Below, in pieces: positions 1-12,198 of a stretch of DNA of 64,000 nucleotides (positions are counted from its first letter, which is position 1; each line of letters starts with the position of its first letter). The DNA is taken from positions 30,075,549 to 30,139,548 of the forward strand of contig OX463848.1 in the NCBI GenBank assembly GCA_949825065.1. Direction: 5' to 3'. A model generated the notes under the pieces. The model had not been told where the DNA came from. It did not search any database and saw only the letters and a list, made by a program, of their open reading frames with translations. A program made the translations under genes and the position numbers. This DNA comes from Odontocerum albicorne (taxonomy: Eukaryota; Arthropoda; Insecta; Trichoptera; Odontoceridae).

Positions 1-270
1 TTCCATCCCCCAGAAAAAAAAATGTCTCGACCACTTCAAAGATTTTCTAAGGAAGCAGTATGTGGATGCATATTGGTCTGCATGGTCCACTCCGCCCATA
101 GATTTCGTGTAGTTCAGTACCACGGCTGGTTTCTCTGTTACCAATTACCCACTGGAACTTTGATTATTACTTGTTTCTAACATAGTCTCATTTTTTTTGT
201 CACCATACATACTGAAAATAAACTCATCTTCACTCTCACTTAGTTCGAAATTTTTTTCCATTTTTAAGGA
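1..270 (-). pseudogene. piggyBac-like transposase fragment, cut by window edge
   Basis: Read on the minus strand, positions about 155 to 1 encode VVLNYTKSMGGVDHADQ, then a Lys/Arg- and aromatic-rich stretch (FLRKSLKWSR). In piggyBac/PGBD transposases the GGVDxxDQ motif carries the third catalytic Asp and is followed by a similar basic/aromatic segment. Upstream, at about 160-250, another frame reads ELSESEDEFIFSM, which resembles the acidic N-terminus of such proteins. The two parts lie too close together for a full transposase, so the middle appears deleted. The downstream end lies outside the window. Family assignment rests on the GGVD motif alone. Confidence 0.6.
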
Positions 271-760
271 TGAAATTTTTTTTAAATATTTTTACACCTA
301 CTAAATTTAACAATGTAAATGCTTCTGAATGGTAGCAATGACCTTGAACAACTGATAAATAGTGTTTATACCTGCTCTAATAGGTACCTAGACCTTTTTT
401 AAGGGTAAACAATACAAATGTACATTATGGTGACCTATAGTCGCCAACAGAGTAGGAAGGGTTAATATATTAAGATTTAATTTTGTTCTAAAAATTATAG
501 AATATTAAGTTGTGTGGAAAATAATTTCATATTTTTAGATCAAATTCAAACTCACATCCACACCCTTAAAATGTAAATATTCATTTGCATCTTTATAATT
601 AACCTTTAAGCGCCCGTGCGCAATACAGGTAGCCCACTGCCCAAGCATTTTTTTGCGAAATATTTGCGCGACCCGTAGCTGTTATAAAAATATTTTTTTC
701 AAACAAACACCACCTTATTTTTTTCAAACACCAGCACCAAAACTTGCACGCTTTCTAATT
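271..760. other. AT-rich intergenic stretch, no gene seen
   Basis: I see no coding potential, RNA gene or clear repeat here. A slightly GC-richer patch around 610-675 (with CGCCCGTGCG) has no recognisable function. Confidence 0.5.
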
Positions 761-762
761 CT

Positions 763-1075
763 CTAGGTAAAAAAATTAAATTAATCACAGATAATTTACA
801 GGATAAATCATAATAACTTCCTTCTTTATGACGACCTCCGTGGCCTAGTTGGCAAATCCCCAATCCATGGTATGGTTTGGTGTTAAAAATATACCCTAGT
901 ATGGTGTTGTTAAAAATATACACTATTTTCAACATTTTTTTCAGGTGGTTTATTAAAATTAATCACAGAGATACTTTAAAGGATAAATAATAATAACTTT
1001 CTTCTTTATGACGATCTCCGTGGCCTAGTTAGCAAATCCCCAAATTTCCAACTCATGTTATGGTTTGACTCTTGT
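763..1075 (+). repeat. Tandem duplication of a tRNA-like SINE head
   Basis: Two copies of a segment about 178 bp long lie head to tail. Each has the landmark AATCACAGA...GGATAAAT (at 783 and 960), then TTCTTTATGACGA and a tRNA A-box-like sequence TGGCCTAGTTGG (near 841) or TGGCCTAGTTAG (near 1021). The copies differ by scattered substitutions. The A box matches the RNA polymerase III internal promoter consensus, so the duplicated unit is probably the 5' part of a tRNA-derived SINE. No convincing B box survives in either copy. Confidence 0.6.
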
Positions 1076-1205
1076 TGGAATTTATTTTAAAAAGATGTTC
1101 AGTCTTGTTTTATCACGTAAGGCCTCTTAAACATCTTTCTGGTTGGTTTGAAGATATTGGCAAAAGGCAGTAAACTCCGCCAGATTGTGCAGTATACAAT
1201 GAAAG
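1009..1205 (+). repeat. SINE: tRNA-like head with LINE-like 3' tail
   Basis: The head begins ATGACGATCTCCGTGGCCTAG and contains an A-box-like motif. The 3' part at 1129-1195 (TTTCTGGTTGGTTTGAAGAT, then CTCCGCCAGATTGT) matches the 3'UTR end of the LINE fragment at 49255-49320 and the tail of the SINE at 62480-62735. A tRNA head fused to a LINE tail is the usual design of SINEs mobilised by a partner LINE. A mariner element lies immediately 3' (from 1225). Confidence 0.6.
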
Positions 1206-1224
1206 TATAATACAATATATTATA

Positions 1225-2455
1225 CCAGGTCTGTAAATAAACCGGAATTGGCTCATAGATAGCTCTAGTTGTCAATGTAGTGACTGTCAAACCGTGTCAT
1301 TGGCGCCTTTTTCTTGTGTTCACATTTATCAAAGACTTTTAACTCACAACAATAAGGGTTTAACACAACTACATATGTTTTCATAGTGTTGAAGATTTCT
1401 GTGCCTGAAAACTACGATTTGCGGACACCATTGATTTTCTGTTACCGTTTGAAGAAAACTGCTGTAGAATCGCATCGAATGCTTGTTGAAGCTTACGGTG
1501 AGCATGCTCTTGGTAAATCACAGTGCTTTGAGTGGTTTAAAAAATTCATAAGTGGCGATTTTGACTTGAGAAACGAAGAACGTGGAAGCATTGTTGGATG
1601 AGGATGACGCTCAAACGCAAAAACAACTCGCGGATCAATTAAATGTGACACGAGAATCCATCTCCATATGTTTGAAAGCCATGGGAAAGATCCAGGTGGG
1701 AAAATGGGTCCCACATGAACTGAATGAAAGACAGCAGGAAAACCGAAAAACCACTTGCGAAATGCTGCTCGCCAGGTACAAAAGAAAATAATTTCTTCAT
1801 TGAATTGTGACTGGCGATGAAAAATGGATATATTTGGAGAATTTTAAGCGTAAAAGATCATGGGTAACTCCAAGCAAACCAGCGACATCGGATTGCGAGG
1901 CCAAATCGCTATGGACGGAAGACAATGCTCTGTGTTTGGTGGGATCAGAAGGGTGTTATTTATTATGAGCTGCTAAAACCTGGCGAAACCGTTAATACTG
2001 AACGCTACCGACAACAAATGATGGATTTGAACCAAGCATTGCGTAAAAAACGACCAGAATATCAAAAGAGGCAACACAAAGTGATTTTGCTTCATGATAA
2101 TGCACCAACGCACACAGCAAAACCGGTCAAGGAAACAATTGAGGCGTTTAGTTGGCAAATACTTTCGGATGCGGCTTACTCACCAGACTTGGCTCCATCC
2201 GATTACTACTTATTTGCATCGATGAGACACGCACTCGCTGGGCAGCGGCTCACTTCTTACGAAAATGGCTCGATGATTGGTTTGCCTCAAAAGAGCAACA
2301 GTTTTTTTGGCGTGGCATTCACAAATTGCCAAAGAGATGGGAAAAACGTGTAGCTAGCGATGGGAAATACTTTGAATAAAATATTTTTTACCATTTTCAT
2401 ACAATAAATATGTATTTTCTATAAAAAAAATCCGATTTGATATTTACAGACCAGA
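1225..2455 (+). mobile_element. mariner element 1, defective
   Basis: Terminal inverted repeats are CCAGGTCTGTAAATA at the left and, read inward on the other strand, TCTGGTCTGTAAATA at the right. Both ends are flanked by TATA, consistent with the TA target duplication of Tc1/mariner elements. The 1231-bp length is normal for mariner. The internal transposase (about 1386-2379) is broken by frameshifts, so the copy is dead. It inserted next to a SINE. Confidence 0.9.
1386..2379 (+). pseudogene. mariner transposase pseudogene (mellifera-like type)
   Basis: DDD-type transposase remnant in several frames. The N-terminal helix-turn-helix part (VESHRMLVEAYGEHAL, 1386-1601) is separated by a frameshift or deletion from the next block (LDEDDAQTQKQLADQL, 1582-1791). 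The catalytic half (1925-2353) contains LCVWWDQKGVIYYELL, the second Asp in LLHDNAPTH and the third in YSPDLAPSDYY. The first Asp motif (VTGDEKW) is readable around 1807-1825. The C-terminus shifts frame again (WRGIHKLPKRWEK, to 2379). Its closest match in the window is the element at 16506-17743, with which it shares most conserved blocks. Confidence 0.9.
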
Positions 2456-2769
2456 TATAAGGAATTGGAGCCTTATGGGTCATATTACTATATCCATTTA
2501 TGGTTAAAAAATATCTTCCTCTCTTTTCAATCAAGAGTGTGAGAGCATATGCAACATGTGTTCAGATAACACAAATTTTAGTTTGTGAAAAGCTTTAAAT
2601 CTACATTCCCATTCTCCACTTATCTTAACCCTTATCAGTCTTATATTGATTCTCACTTGATATCTATTTCACAATTACATTGTTACTATGTGACTTTATT
2701 TCCTTCAAACAGTATCCTATGTACATTAAGATCCAAAAGTTTCCAGTCTGAACAAGTGAGATTTGATAC

Positions 2770-3010
2770 CTCTACCCTCAGTAATAATGTCAACTATGGC
2801 TGATAGAAGATGTGTTATTTCATTACAATCTGAAATGTTGAAAATTTTACGTTTCGTGTATATCAAGTTTCTTTCAAAAGAAGGGAAAAACCCGGCAGAA
2901 ATTAAACCATATCTAGATGCTGTATATAGAGAATCTTCTCAATCATATTCCAGTGAAAGATTGCGCTAAACAGTTTCACTTTGGCAGATAATCAATTAAA
3001 GATGCCCTTT
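2770..3010 (+). pseudogene. Probable mariner N-terminal (HTH) relic
   Basis: An open stretch reads ILRFVYIKFLSKEGKNPAEI followed by a Tyr/Ser-rich segment, then a stop and TVSLWQ. The spacing resembles the first helix-turn-helix of mariner transposases (IKFxxxxGKxxxEI...V.RW...F). Nothing catalytic follows and no terminal repeats are visible. It could equally be a chance ORF. The call rests mainly on pattern resemblance and on the surrounding transposon cluster. Confidence 0.35.
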
Positions 3011-3299
3011 CTGGAGTGAGAGCAGCACTCACTCTAGAAAGAGCTGCATTAGTGTAAGAGCAAGGCCGCCGCAATAATTGCACAAAAAAAACGCCGGTAT
3101 GCACTTATTTTACTGCAAAAGCTGCCATTGAACACTGATTTCGAAAAATTTAATCATCCACCATTATGATTACTGATTTACGTGGAAAAATATTTAATGT
3201 GAAGAAGTAGTAATCTCCACAGTATCACGCCATTTAGAGAACAAATATCAAAAAAAAATTCAGTGGTATTGAAAAATGGCGGCAATTCAACAGGATTTT

Positions 3300-3445
3300 T
3301 TGGGCTTCCTGATGGGTTTTCATCCACCAAAAGCGTACTTTTTAAAAAATCAGCCAACTGTTCTCCTAGGAATCTTCATTTCTCTGGCAATTTCACTAAC
3401 ATTTTTATCCATATTGGATAAAGCCACTATCATTAATCGGATTTC
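3300..3445 (-). pseudogene. Tc1-like transposase HTH fragment
   Basis: The minus strand from 3430 downward reads LSNMDKNVSEIAREMKIPRR followed by TVG, a stop and FFKKYAFGG. The pattern 'KNVSEIAREMxIPRRTVG' is the helix-turn-helix DNA-binding motif found at the N-terminus of Tc1-type transposases. Two in-frame stops and no downstream catalytic domain show it is a relic. Its 5' side ends at the left end of the mariner-derived element at 3455, which probably cut it. Confidence 0.5.
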
Positions 3446-3454
3446 GGTATAATA

Positions 3455-3896
3455 TTGGGCGTTAACATAATTTGTGTCCGTTTTTTTCCAATTTTAAAAT
3501 GAGCACCAAAAGTAAAACAAAATGGTTATACGTCATTCGAAAGAAAATTTTCTGCTCTACAAGATATTGTGTTTGCTTTTACGTTACATATTTAATTTTA
3601 TTTGATTACAAGCCTTCAAAATGGAATGTCAAGTAGACAAAAGTGAGCATTTTCGACACCTTCTGTTCGCGTTCAATCGAGGGAATAAGGCTGTCAAAGC
3701 TGCTCGCGATATTTGCGAAGTGTACGGTGAAGATGCTATGAATTAAAGGACAGCTCGTCGATGGTTTTTGCATTTCAAAGACGGTAATTTTGACCTGAAA
3801 GAGATGGAGCGGTCCGGATGACCACCATTTTGTTTTACTTTTGGTGCTCATTTTTAAATTTGAAAAAAAATGAACACAACTTAAGTTAACACCTAA
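3455..3896 (+). mobile_element. Internally deleted mariner with long (about 75 bp) inverted repeats
   Basis: The left arm (3455-3528) and right arm (3824-3896) are inverted repeats of each other, sharing for example TGAGCACCAAAAGTAAAACA, with a few differences toward the tips (GGGCGTTAAC versus GGTGTTAAC). Both ends are flanked by TA. Inside is a 5' leader and the first 66 or so codons of a transposase (3621-3820); the rest is deleted. At 442 bp this is a MITE-like derivative that would need a transposase from elsewhere. Confidence 0.85.
3621..3820 (+). pseudogene. Truncated mariner-type transposase N-terminus
   Basis: It starts MECQVDKSEHFRHLLFAFNR and continues through a mariner-like helix-turn-helix (AARDICEVYGEDAMN), one in-frame stop and ARRWFLHFKDGNFDLKEMER. 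Coding then stops abruptly at the right inverted repeat. The catalytic domain is wholly missing. It is carried inside the deleted element at 3455-3896 and preserves the genuine start region of that family. Confidence 0.8.
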
Positions 3897-4075
3897 TATT
3901 TTCGAGTTTTGACCATTTTGATAGAGATTTTTGAAAATTTTGAATTGAACACAGTGCACTTTATCAAGGACATTTGAAGACTCAAAGTTAAAATTAAATT
4001 CGACAAAGAATTCAACGGTGAATTGTTATCCCTACTACCTGTAAACCTAACACAATAAAGGGATTAGCTTGCTTG

Positions 4076-4919
4076 GACTTAGTCGGTATCCATATCATCC
4101 AGTTTAGGCCACAAGAAGTTGCTTATCATCGATCTGTAGCGCTCGCCGTTGACGGTTATGGCAATGCCAGTTTCGTTTTGGAAGAAGTACGGACCGATGA
4201 TTCCGACAGACCAAAATCCGCAACAGTGACTTTCTCGGGATGCATTTGGTTCTGGTGTATCTCGTGTGGATTGGTATCGTCCCAAATCTGACAATTTTGC
4301 TTGTTCACAAATCCATTCATTCAAAAATGGGCCTCGTCGCTTAAGATTATTTTTTTGGTGAAATTTGGGTCAACTTCCAACTGCTCCAGAGCCCAATCAG
4401 CGAACACACGGCAGTCTATGGTCGTTAACTTAAGTTCCTGGGTCAGTTGGATTTTATACGGGTGTAGACCCAAGTCCCGACGCAAAATTCGCCAAGTTGA
4501 AGTCGCAGAAAGGCCAAGTTCTTGTGAAAGACGAGAAATTGACTGCCTCGGGATTTCCCGTACACTCGTACACAGTAGCGATATTTTCAGCAGATCTTAC
4601 GTTTCTGTGACGTACGGGTGTTGGCTGATTATTTATCGGAACCGGTTGACTTGAATTTGGCCACCAAATGTCGAATAGTCGACTCGGCAGGACGGTTGTG
4701 GCGAGGATAAAAATCACGTGATGCCCGGAACGTTTCTCGAACGGAGCACAAATTTTGAAAATAAAATTTGATGATTTGCACATGTTGTTCAACTCTATGA
4801 CCTTCCATGGTGATTTGCCATATACTACTGAACAATTCAAAACAAATTTGACAGATGTTGCTTTAAGAACATGGCCGCTATAACCTAACAAATTTTGAGC
4901 GTCCCTATTGAAAGACCTG
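4076..4919 (-). pseudogene. Tc3/mariner-like (IS630-type) transposase, N-terminal half
   Basis: The terminal repeat at the upstream end reads, on the minus strand, TACAGGTCTTTCAATAGGGA, near 4917. Coding begins MEGHRVEQHVQIIKFYFQNL at 4808, a helix-turn-helix domain (DUF4817-like) also seen in the element at 54164. Further on are NNQPTPVRHRNVRSAENIA, the HTH remnant VYTRIKSN and the catalytic-core segment FWSVGIIGPYFFQNETG, ending RYRSMISNFLWPKLDDMDTD at 4079. Several frameshifts and stops are present and everything past this point, including the last catalytic Asp, is missing. This is a 3'-truncated dead copy. Confidence 0.8.
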
Positions 4920-6300
4920 TATAGTGTCTTTCAAATATTAAATTAAGAAATAGACAATAAGATATTATTTATTACCCTCATGATCAAGCGATCATCAGAC
5001 ATCTTAGACCGCATGCGAAACGTGTTGCACTTCAGCAAGCAGTCTCAATAAACAAAACCCAGAAGTCCAATAGGATAAGAGTTCCAAGATAATTAGCAAA
5101 TTTAATCCCCTTCAGCCTTTCATTAGAGTTTTATATATCACTTTTTTTGTGTTGCTTAATAATATAAGAATTTATGACAATCGGCATTAATGAAAAGGAC
5201 AATTTATATAACACTGTTTAAGAGAGCACTCTTTAAGGGCACTCTAACTCGGGATTCGAACCCACTATTATTGATAGATTAAAAATAAAAGTTAATAAAC
5301 AACAGAAAATAAAATAAGTTAATAAACTACAGAAAAACATACTATTCAAATGTAGAATGGTCCAAAAGTAAAACCAGTCCAGAACTGAACCTGGGGCGCC
5401 TCCGCTTTCTTGGTGTGAATGCTAACCGCATCTGCTGACTTGGAAACAATATTTTGCCCTGTTTCTACCTATTTTTTACATACGAGATTTTAAGTGTTTA
5501 ACCAAATTAACAAATGCTCTACAAATTCCGTTGAATATCCTCTACCGCTCGCCTGTGAAATGAAAATGAGGAGAAAAAAAAAATCAAACGGGGTTACACT
5601 ATTTTTATTGTTTTTTTGGTTGTTTTACATAATTTTATGTGATACATATTTATTTATCAAACCATCCAGATTCCTTTTTAACCCATTTTATATATATGTA
5701 AAGTTAAGTAGTATCTTACAATCGTAGATACATTTTAACTCACCTAATTGATTTTTTACATTCTACATATTCTAAATGTATATATAGATATATATATATA
5801 TATATTGTAATGCTAAAATTAAATATGCCCAAAAACAATTGATAATCTACTAAGAATTTATAAATTATTTATTATTTTTGGCAATAAATGAGTATCAATC
5901 AATTTCCATGCATAGCATTAAAATTTAGAACACAAATTGTTAGATGTCACAGGAAATAAGTAAACGTGACGGCAGGTGAGAGTTTGGTTACTTTAGACAG
6001 ACGTCGCTTATTATTGAATAAGCTCAAATCGAACGCCAGTGCTAGACTACCGTCCTCAAGGCCTCAGTACTAATTATCATTATTATTCGATTCTGTGTTA
6101 CACACTTCTGATATATATTCAGTATATCCTTTTTGACTACAATAAAATATTAAAACAATATATTTGAATCCAATTTTATCTATCTACTTTGTTCATAAAT
6201 TAAGAGGGTTTTATATAAAAGATTGAAATAGATATTTCTTAAAACAAAATCTTACATTTAAAAAGGAATAGTGAAACTGCTGCATTCTGCATTCATTTAT
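4920..6300. other. Intergenic DNA with one tRNA-like stretch and a TA microsatellite
   Basis: I found no gene. Near 5220-5270 the minus strand carries a B-box-like GGGTTCGAATCC, also seen in related form near 52920, so it may be a decayed SINE. A TA dinucleotide run lies around 5784-5806. The ORF at 5494-5727 looks like chance in AT-rich DNA. Confidence 0.45.
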
Positions 6301-6469
6301 TAGGTAACGTAACGTACCACAGTTAATTCAAGAGGCACAATCATTGGTTTCATTTTTGTTTTTGATTTGTTTACTTTAACATTGTTTTAGTTAAATATAT
6401 CGCGTTATGACAAGAATTCACAGATAATTTCAACTTGAATTGAAAGCGTAAAGCGTAAATATGTAAGTA

Positions 6470-6560
6470 TATAATAATAAAATACAAGGTACAGCACAAT
6501 GACAATATACGGGTGTACATGTATATACACACACACTATGTATATATACACACATATGTA
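6470..6560. repeat. TA/CA-rich microsatellite region
   Basis: Degenerate runs of TATATACACACACAC and TATATATACACACATATG. The flanking minus-strand ORFs (6405-6623) are products of this simple sequence, not genes. Confidence 0.6.
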
Positions 6561-9500
6561 CGAGAGATGCAAATGGGTGTGTAGTATAGTATGGAGGTAA
6601 CGTAACTTGCATGCGATACACACGCAGACACGGACATCCGGACAGCCTATCTTACACTAAACATCCATGTGAACACTATTATATGTATTATGTAATGTAC
6701 CATAACTTCCCTACTTATGTACGTGTAACAGTAATACACTAAAATCTTTGTAAATAATCAATGTTTAGTCATATACACATTTATAAATATAGGGAGCTAC
6801 AAACATTTTAAATCACAAATACCAAAACCCACTTTATTGAAAAATAGCAATATTCTAACATGACCACTGTCACATGCCTCTTTTCATCTCCTTAACTAAC
6901 ATTACTCATGTTTCGGAAGGCATAATATTATTATCTAACACTTTTACACAGTTACCTATCATTAAATATGTAATGTAATGTCACATTTATATATCATATA
7001 CTTAAGTAAATTAGATTAGTGGGGAAATAGATCAAACACTGGTTCTGACTATCATATCATATACTTCATCAAGGTACACAAATATTCTCTGCTTGCTTAG
7101 TGTATAAGTAAAATGCTGGCTGCGAGCGGGCCCACCGCCACCACGCCACGCCCGAGCGCCTCCCGCCTCCCGCCGCGTTCAGTTTTGGTATGAGGCAAAC
7201 CTTAACCCACCGCTAGCTAATCTCTTTCTTGGTCGTTAATCAACCTTATGAGTTACACCTAACTGGACCAGACAGACTATGACTTACATTCTACTTATGC
7301 ATTCACTTCAACGTGAGAGATTCTAATAGAGAGTCCTTATGACAATGAATTTATGCAATTCTCTCCAGTCGCAAATCCATAAGTAACATTATCGAATTAG
7401 TGGAATAAGTAAGAGGAAATCACAGATGATATGTGCTAAGCTGAGTGGCGACACTTATGGATTCAGTGAGTTGTACGGATATTACTTACTCTAAAATAGT
7501 AAAAATAATAAGTCCAAAAACAGTTCAAATGGTAATGACATTTTGGCAGAGTTCATGTGGCACACTAATCCATACTCAAACTAACGTAACAGATAAAATG
7601 CTAATGCTGAAAGGAAACACGACACTGCATAGGTAAGACGAGGTGCGTGGAAGCTAAGACCTAACTCAACCAACGGACAAGACAACACTAGCCAGTGTGA
7701 TGACCCTCACTGAGATGAAAGATGCTGAAGACGGTACGGTACGGTGTGGTGTCGGTCCTGTGCTCAATGCATTCTCCGCCACACACTACACTCGCCATCC
7801 CTTCCCTTACCACACCATCCCTTACACTAAACACTAGTCTCTTATAATATACACATAAACAATTGATATGGCTAAAATTAAATTATGTATTTATTAGACT
7901 TAATATTCATTAAATAAAGTATATTGATAATAAATTTATATTAATACAATTTTTGTGATTTATATGTCTTAAAATGATAAAAACATTGTATTTTTAATAT
8001 TTTTCTAAATTACCCTTATTTTAATTATTACTAGATAATTGTTTCTCTTTTATTTAATATTTAATATTGTTAAACATAAAGTGGCACTTGAATCACAAAT
8101 ACTGGAAAAACTTAAGGAAATACTATTGGTAAGTTTACCTCGGCGAACCAATCCTAAGCCAACGCCGCGCGGCACGGCCACGTCATGTCCGCACAGACAA
8201 ATCTAACTTCAAAAATACTTTGTGCTTTCTTTACTAAAGGACATTCCCCTTGTAAAATACCGTCAAAATTTATATTTGGGATTAATTCCAATCATCGTAA
8301 AATAATAGAGAATTTAGTAGGTAGTAAGCAAGATAAAGTAATCACAAGACCACCGGGTCACAGAGGTATATATTATTATTAGCAAATTGTCCCAGAATGT
8401 CGGTCGGTCCACTGAGATCCACTCTAGACCCCTGCCCCCCATCCCGCCGGCCGGCACAATATTCATCTGTCCCCCTGTCCCTGTACCTACTCCCACCCGG
8501 CTTCCTCTGTCTTCTTACCTATTCAATTTATACATAATTTTATATCCCACCAACCACAGCTCCCAATTAACCACCTAAGAATATTTTTTAAAAATCACAT
8601 TGGTCCAAAATTCCAAAAACTATGTTACATTTATGTCAAAATACTTTTCCGAGATGTTATTCATTAATCTATGTAAAAAATATATAAGCGTATATAACTA
8701 ACATCAATAAGAACCACTCTGAGATGTGTAAAAGAGTGTGAAAAATACATGCAGTCGTTTTTATTGCGTAAAAAATTGTACATTTATCCAAATGATTATG
8801 CGAGTTCTTTTTATCAGAAAGCAGATTACACGAGTGGGAATAATACTTATATTTTATAGATGTTCTCAAAGCAGAATTTATAAACAAGTATAATTTTCTG
8901 CAAAATAAATTACAAATGCCTGCCAACGGGACTCGTCAGCTAGTGCGGGCTCTAAGACCTTACAATTTTTTATTTTATTTAAATGAGATTTTTATGCAGC
9001 ATGACTAGACCAGTAAAACTACAGAAATGAGAATTTTAAAATAATTAACTTAACTTGTACTCTTTTTTAATATCCCCGTCACAAGATGAGAATTTTGAAA
9101 TTAAAAGGTAATATTCAAATAGAAAATTTCGCTCTGTGGATGAGGCGAGGCCATGTTGAGATTCAACAACTAAAGGATGAAAAAGAAATGAGTGACGATA
9201 AATTGAAGTTGTGTTCCATCGTGTATGGAAAGTAAATAGCTGCTAAGGGAACAGTCTGAATATTGTGATCCGGCGGCGCACTTCTCTCTACCACCCTGAA
9301 CCACTCGAGATACCGTATCAATAATTAATTCATTTATTTATTATAATATACATAAATAATCTTATTCAAAAACAAACAATAAAAAAGTCCATAAATATAA
9401 GTTTTCAAATTTCAGACTGTAATAGATTACAGGAATTTATACCTACAAGAATGCACTTGAAATCTCATCATTACTGTTGTCTTTTAGAGCTATAATATTC

Positions 9501-11505
9501 GTACGCTATTCTCTTAAATACAGTATTTGTCTGTTGGCAAAATGCACTTATCCACGTTATTGCTGAAGAAAAATATCACGCTATTTGAGAATGAAACATT
9601 TTGAGAATTTTAAAATAATAATATTTTACACATAAGGAATGAGCAAACATATAATAATATGTAATAACACTAACACTCTCCTATTCAGAAGACAATTTTA
9701 ATAAAGTACCATTTTACCAACACAACAAAGCAAAATAAAGGAAGGTACACTTACAAACATTTAGGAATACTCGTGATGAACGCTGAACTTTTGTACAATT
9801 TCCTTTCCTTTCTTTGAGCCCTCTTATTGAGTCGAGTAACTCAACCAAATAAAGGATGAACTGGGGATGTCGATATCAGTCAATTTAAATGAGCTATATT
9901 TGTGTTAAATAACCACTAACCGTGGCAGTTAAAATGATCTTAACATCAGTTTGTACGAAAATATATAAGTTTGTTTACTATAATTGTAATTTATGATAAA
10001 TCTAAAATGTGAAATATTTTCTGAAAACTACAATGCCACTTCTGTCGGGACTCTTAAAATGGAAAAGTTTAGTCACATACACTAATTAAAATCACAATTA
10101 TTTAATATTTGGAGTAAATTGTATCAAATGTCGCCTCGGGTAGGATTCCATCCTCAATACTGTAACTGATAAAATGCAAATAAAAACATTCCCAGGCACT
10201 GCACTGCGCCTCGGCATTAATCATTTATTGTTACACTCAAATATATTTTTATTTAATTCTCAGATATTTAAGGAAAACAATTCTCCTTCCTTATTTTGCT
10301 AAAGGTACATTTTCATATCTTAGAAATGATAATATTTTAGCTTAGATTTGGTTTTCAAAATGATTAAAAAATAGAAAAGTTCGACTTTAAAGTATTAAGC
10401 ACATAACACAATTTAACCTATTGTGCAGAGATCCAGCTAAGAGCTGCTCAACGCAGTCACTATAAATTGTTACATACTCTCTCTCGACTGTGATGCAATC
10501 AACATTTTGCTACCATAACCTAGATCTAACAAAAATATTTATATATCTTAGATCCTACCAGCTAAAATTGGCAATCATATCTGTCCTTTATTCAATACAA
10601 AACTAGAGATATTTTAGAAATGGAACCATGTTTGAGGTCACTCTGCTTAGGTCTGTAGACTCGCGCAGTACAGCACGGCTGTGCTGTGCGGTACGGCACA
10701 TTACAATAAGGTAAGTAAGTTTAATAGTAGAAAGTATAATGAGAGATACCCATGTGAACGGAACAAAACAAGTCATTATCCGAGTGATATGTAACACCAG
10801 TACAAGTACAAACGAGTGGAAAGTCAATTTATTACTCTTGTTATCACAAAGGAAAAAGCTCACCGATCAGGAGTCAAGTAGAGTATAATCAATAAGTATC
10901 GTACAAACTACAAGCAGAGCGACTGATTTGCACCATAGTAAAGCCCTTAGCAGCTTTTTTTAATGATATATCTCCTAATTATTTTATTATTTTATCCAAT
11001 ACCAAAAGTGGCCCCCTTAAGGGAGCACAAATTAAATATTTTTTTTATATTTCTGTGGTATTATACAAATAAAAAGCCACTCATATTTCACAGCACAGTT
11101 GTATATTAATACAAAAAATTTATTTTGTTACAAGTCGCAAACTCCCGGGTTGTTCGCCGACCGTCTTGCTCGGATTCTAATGTACTTCATTTATCGTATC
11201 GGTCAATATAGCTTCTGTTATAACAATCACTAGATTAGCTTTAGCGTTTAACACAAACCCATATCGGTAAGGAGACTACACAAGTAAGATAATTAACAAA
11301 ATCATAGTGCTATAACATCACATTGCCAACAGCCTCTGGGGTAATTCCTCACAACACATATACTTTACTTAACAGAGTAATACAACATTTGTGATTGCAC
11401 TCGTTTCTAACAACAGAACATTAATACATAATAATATACATACATATATAATACACAATATAATGTCAACCATTTAATATTAAATCAGTCTTGTAAACAA
11501 TCAGG

Positions 11506-11545
11506 GAGTGAGTGAGTGAGTGAGAGAATGCAGTGGAGTGGAGTG
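11506..11545. repeat. GAGT tetranucleotide microsatellite
   Basis: Several perfect GAGT repeats (GTGAGTGAGTGAGTGAG) pass into a degenerate GGAGT-rich stretch. It lies in the probable 3'UTR of gawky. Confidence 0.7.
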
Positions 11546-12179
11546 GTGATGTGGTGAGCGGTCAGCGGAGTTGCTGGAGTGATCGGAGCTGACTGGGATG
11601 GGACAGTGACAGTACAGAGCAGTACTTTATTATCTGGAATAAGGCCCTGACAACATCCGGCAAGGCGGTCCGGCCGAGTCCCGGCTACCTACTGTAACCT
11701 ACCTACTAATGCTTAGCCCTAACATTAGCTTAATTTATCATAGATTTAGTCTACCTATCCAGTACATGTAGATATATCTATATGCATCTTGGTATGAACA
11801 CCTTACAGTAATTTGGACAGCTTAAGCTAAGAGTGGCGCGAGACACACTGCTGCGCTCCGAGACCACGCCTTAACTTTAAATGACATAGACAACTTACAA
11901 GTAAACATTGTACGTACAACTAGATTATCCTCGCACGCACACCGCACGAGTTTGATTGTTACAATACATATGTATGCGTATAATATTGATCTACTCGTAT
12001 CTTTGCTCTCGACAATGAGCAACACCCTTTAGACAAAAATAAACAATAAACCGTGTCGATACAATAATTTAGATATAGGTATGCACAGTACTTTGCTATC
12101 TTACATTAAGTATAACATTGCGTAATAAATATTGTTGGTGCAGTCTAATCGTGATTGTGGTGTTAGCCGCCAGCTGGCA

Positions 12180-12198
12180 GCGTGCGCGAAGCGCACGC
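12180..12198. other. Perfect GC-rich hairpin in probable gawky 3'UTR
   Basis: GCGTGCGC, loop GAA, GCGCACGC: an 8-bp perfect GC stem with a 3-nt loop in an AT-rich background. In the gawky transcript it would read with loop TTC. Function unknown. Confidence 0.5.

Noticed and set aside
5494..5727. 77-codon ORF with a hydrophobic stretch
   Set aside because: Poly-A/T-rich chance ORF; the hydrophobic run comes from translated T-rich DNA.
9086..9235. 49-codon plus-strand ORF beginning MRILKLKGNI
   Set aside because: Lys/Glu-rich but short, with no homology I recognise, in the probable gawky 3'UTR and antisense to it.
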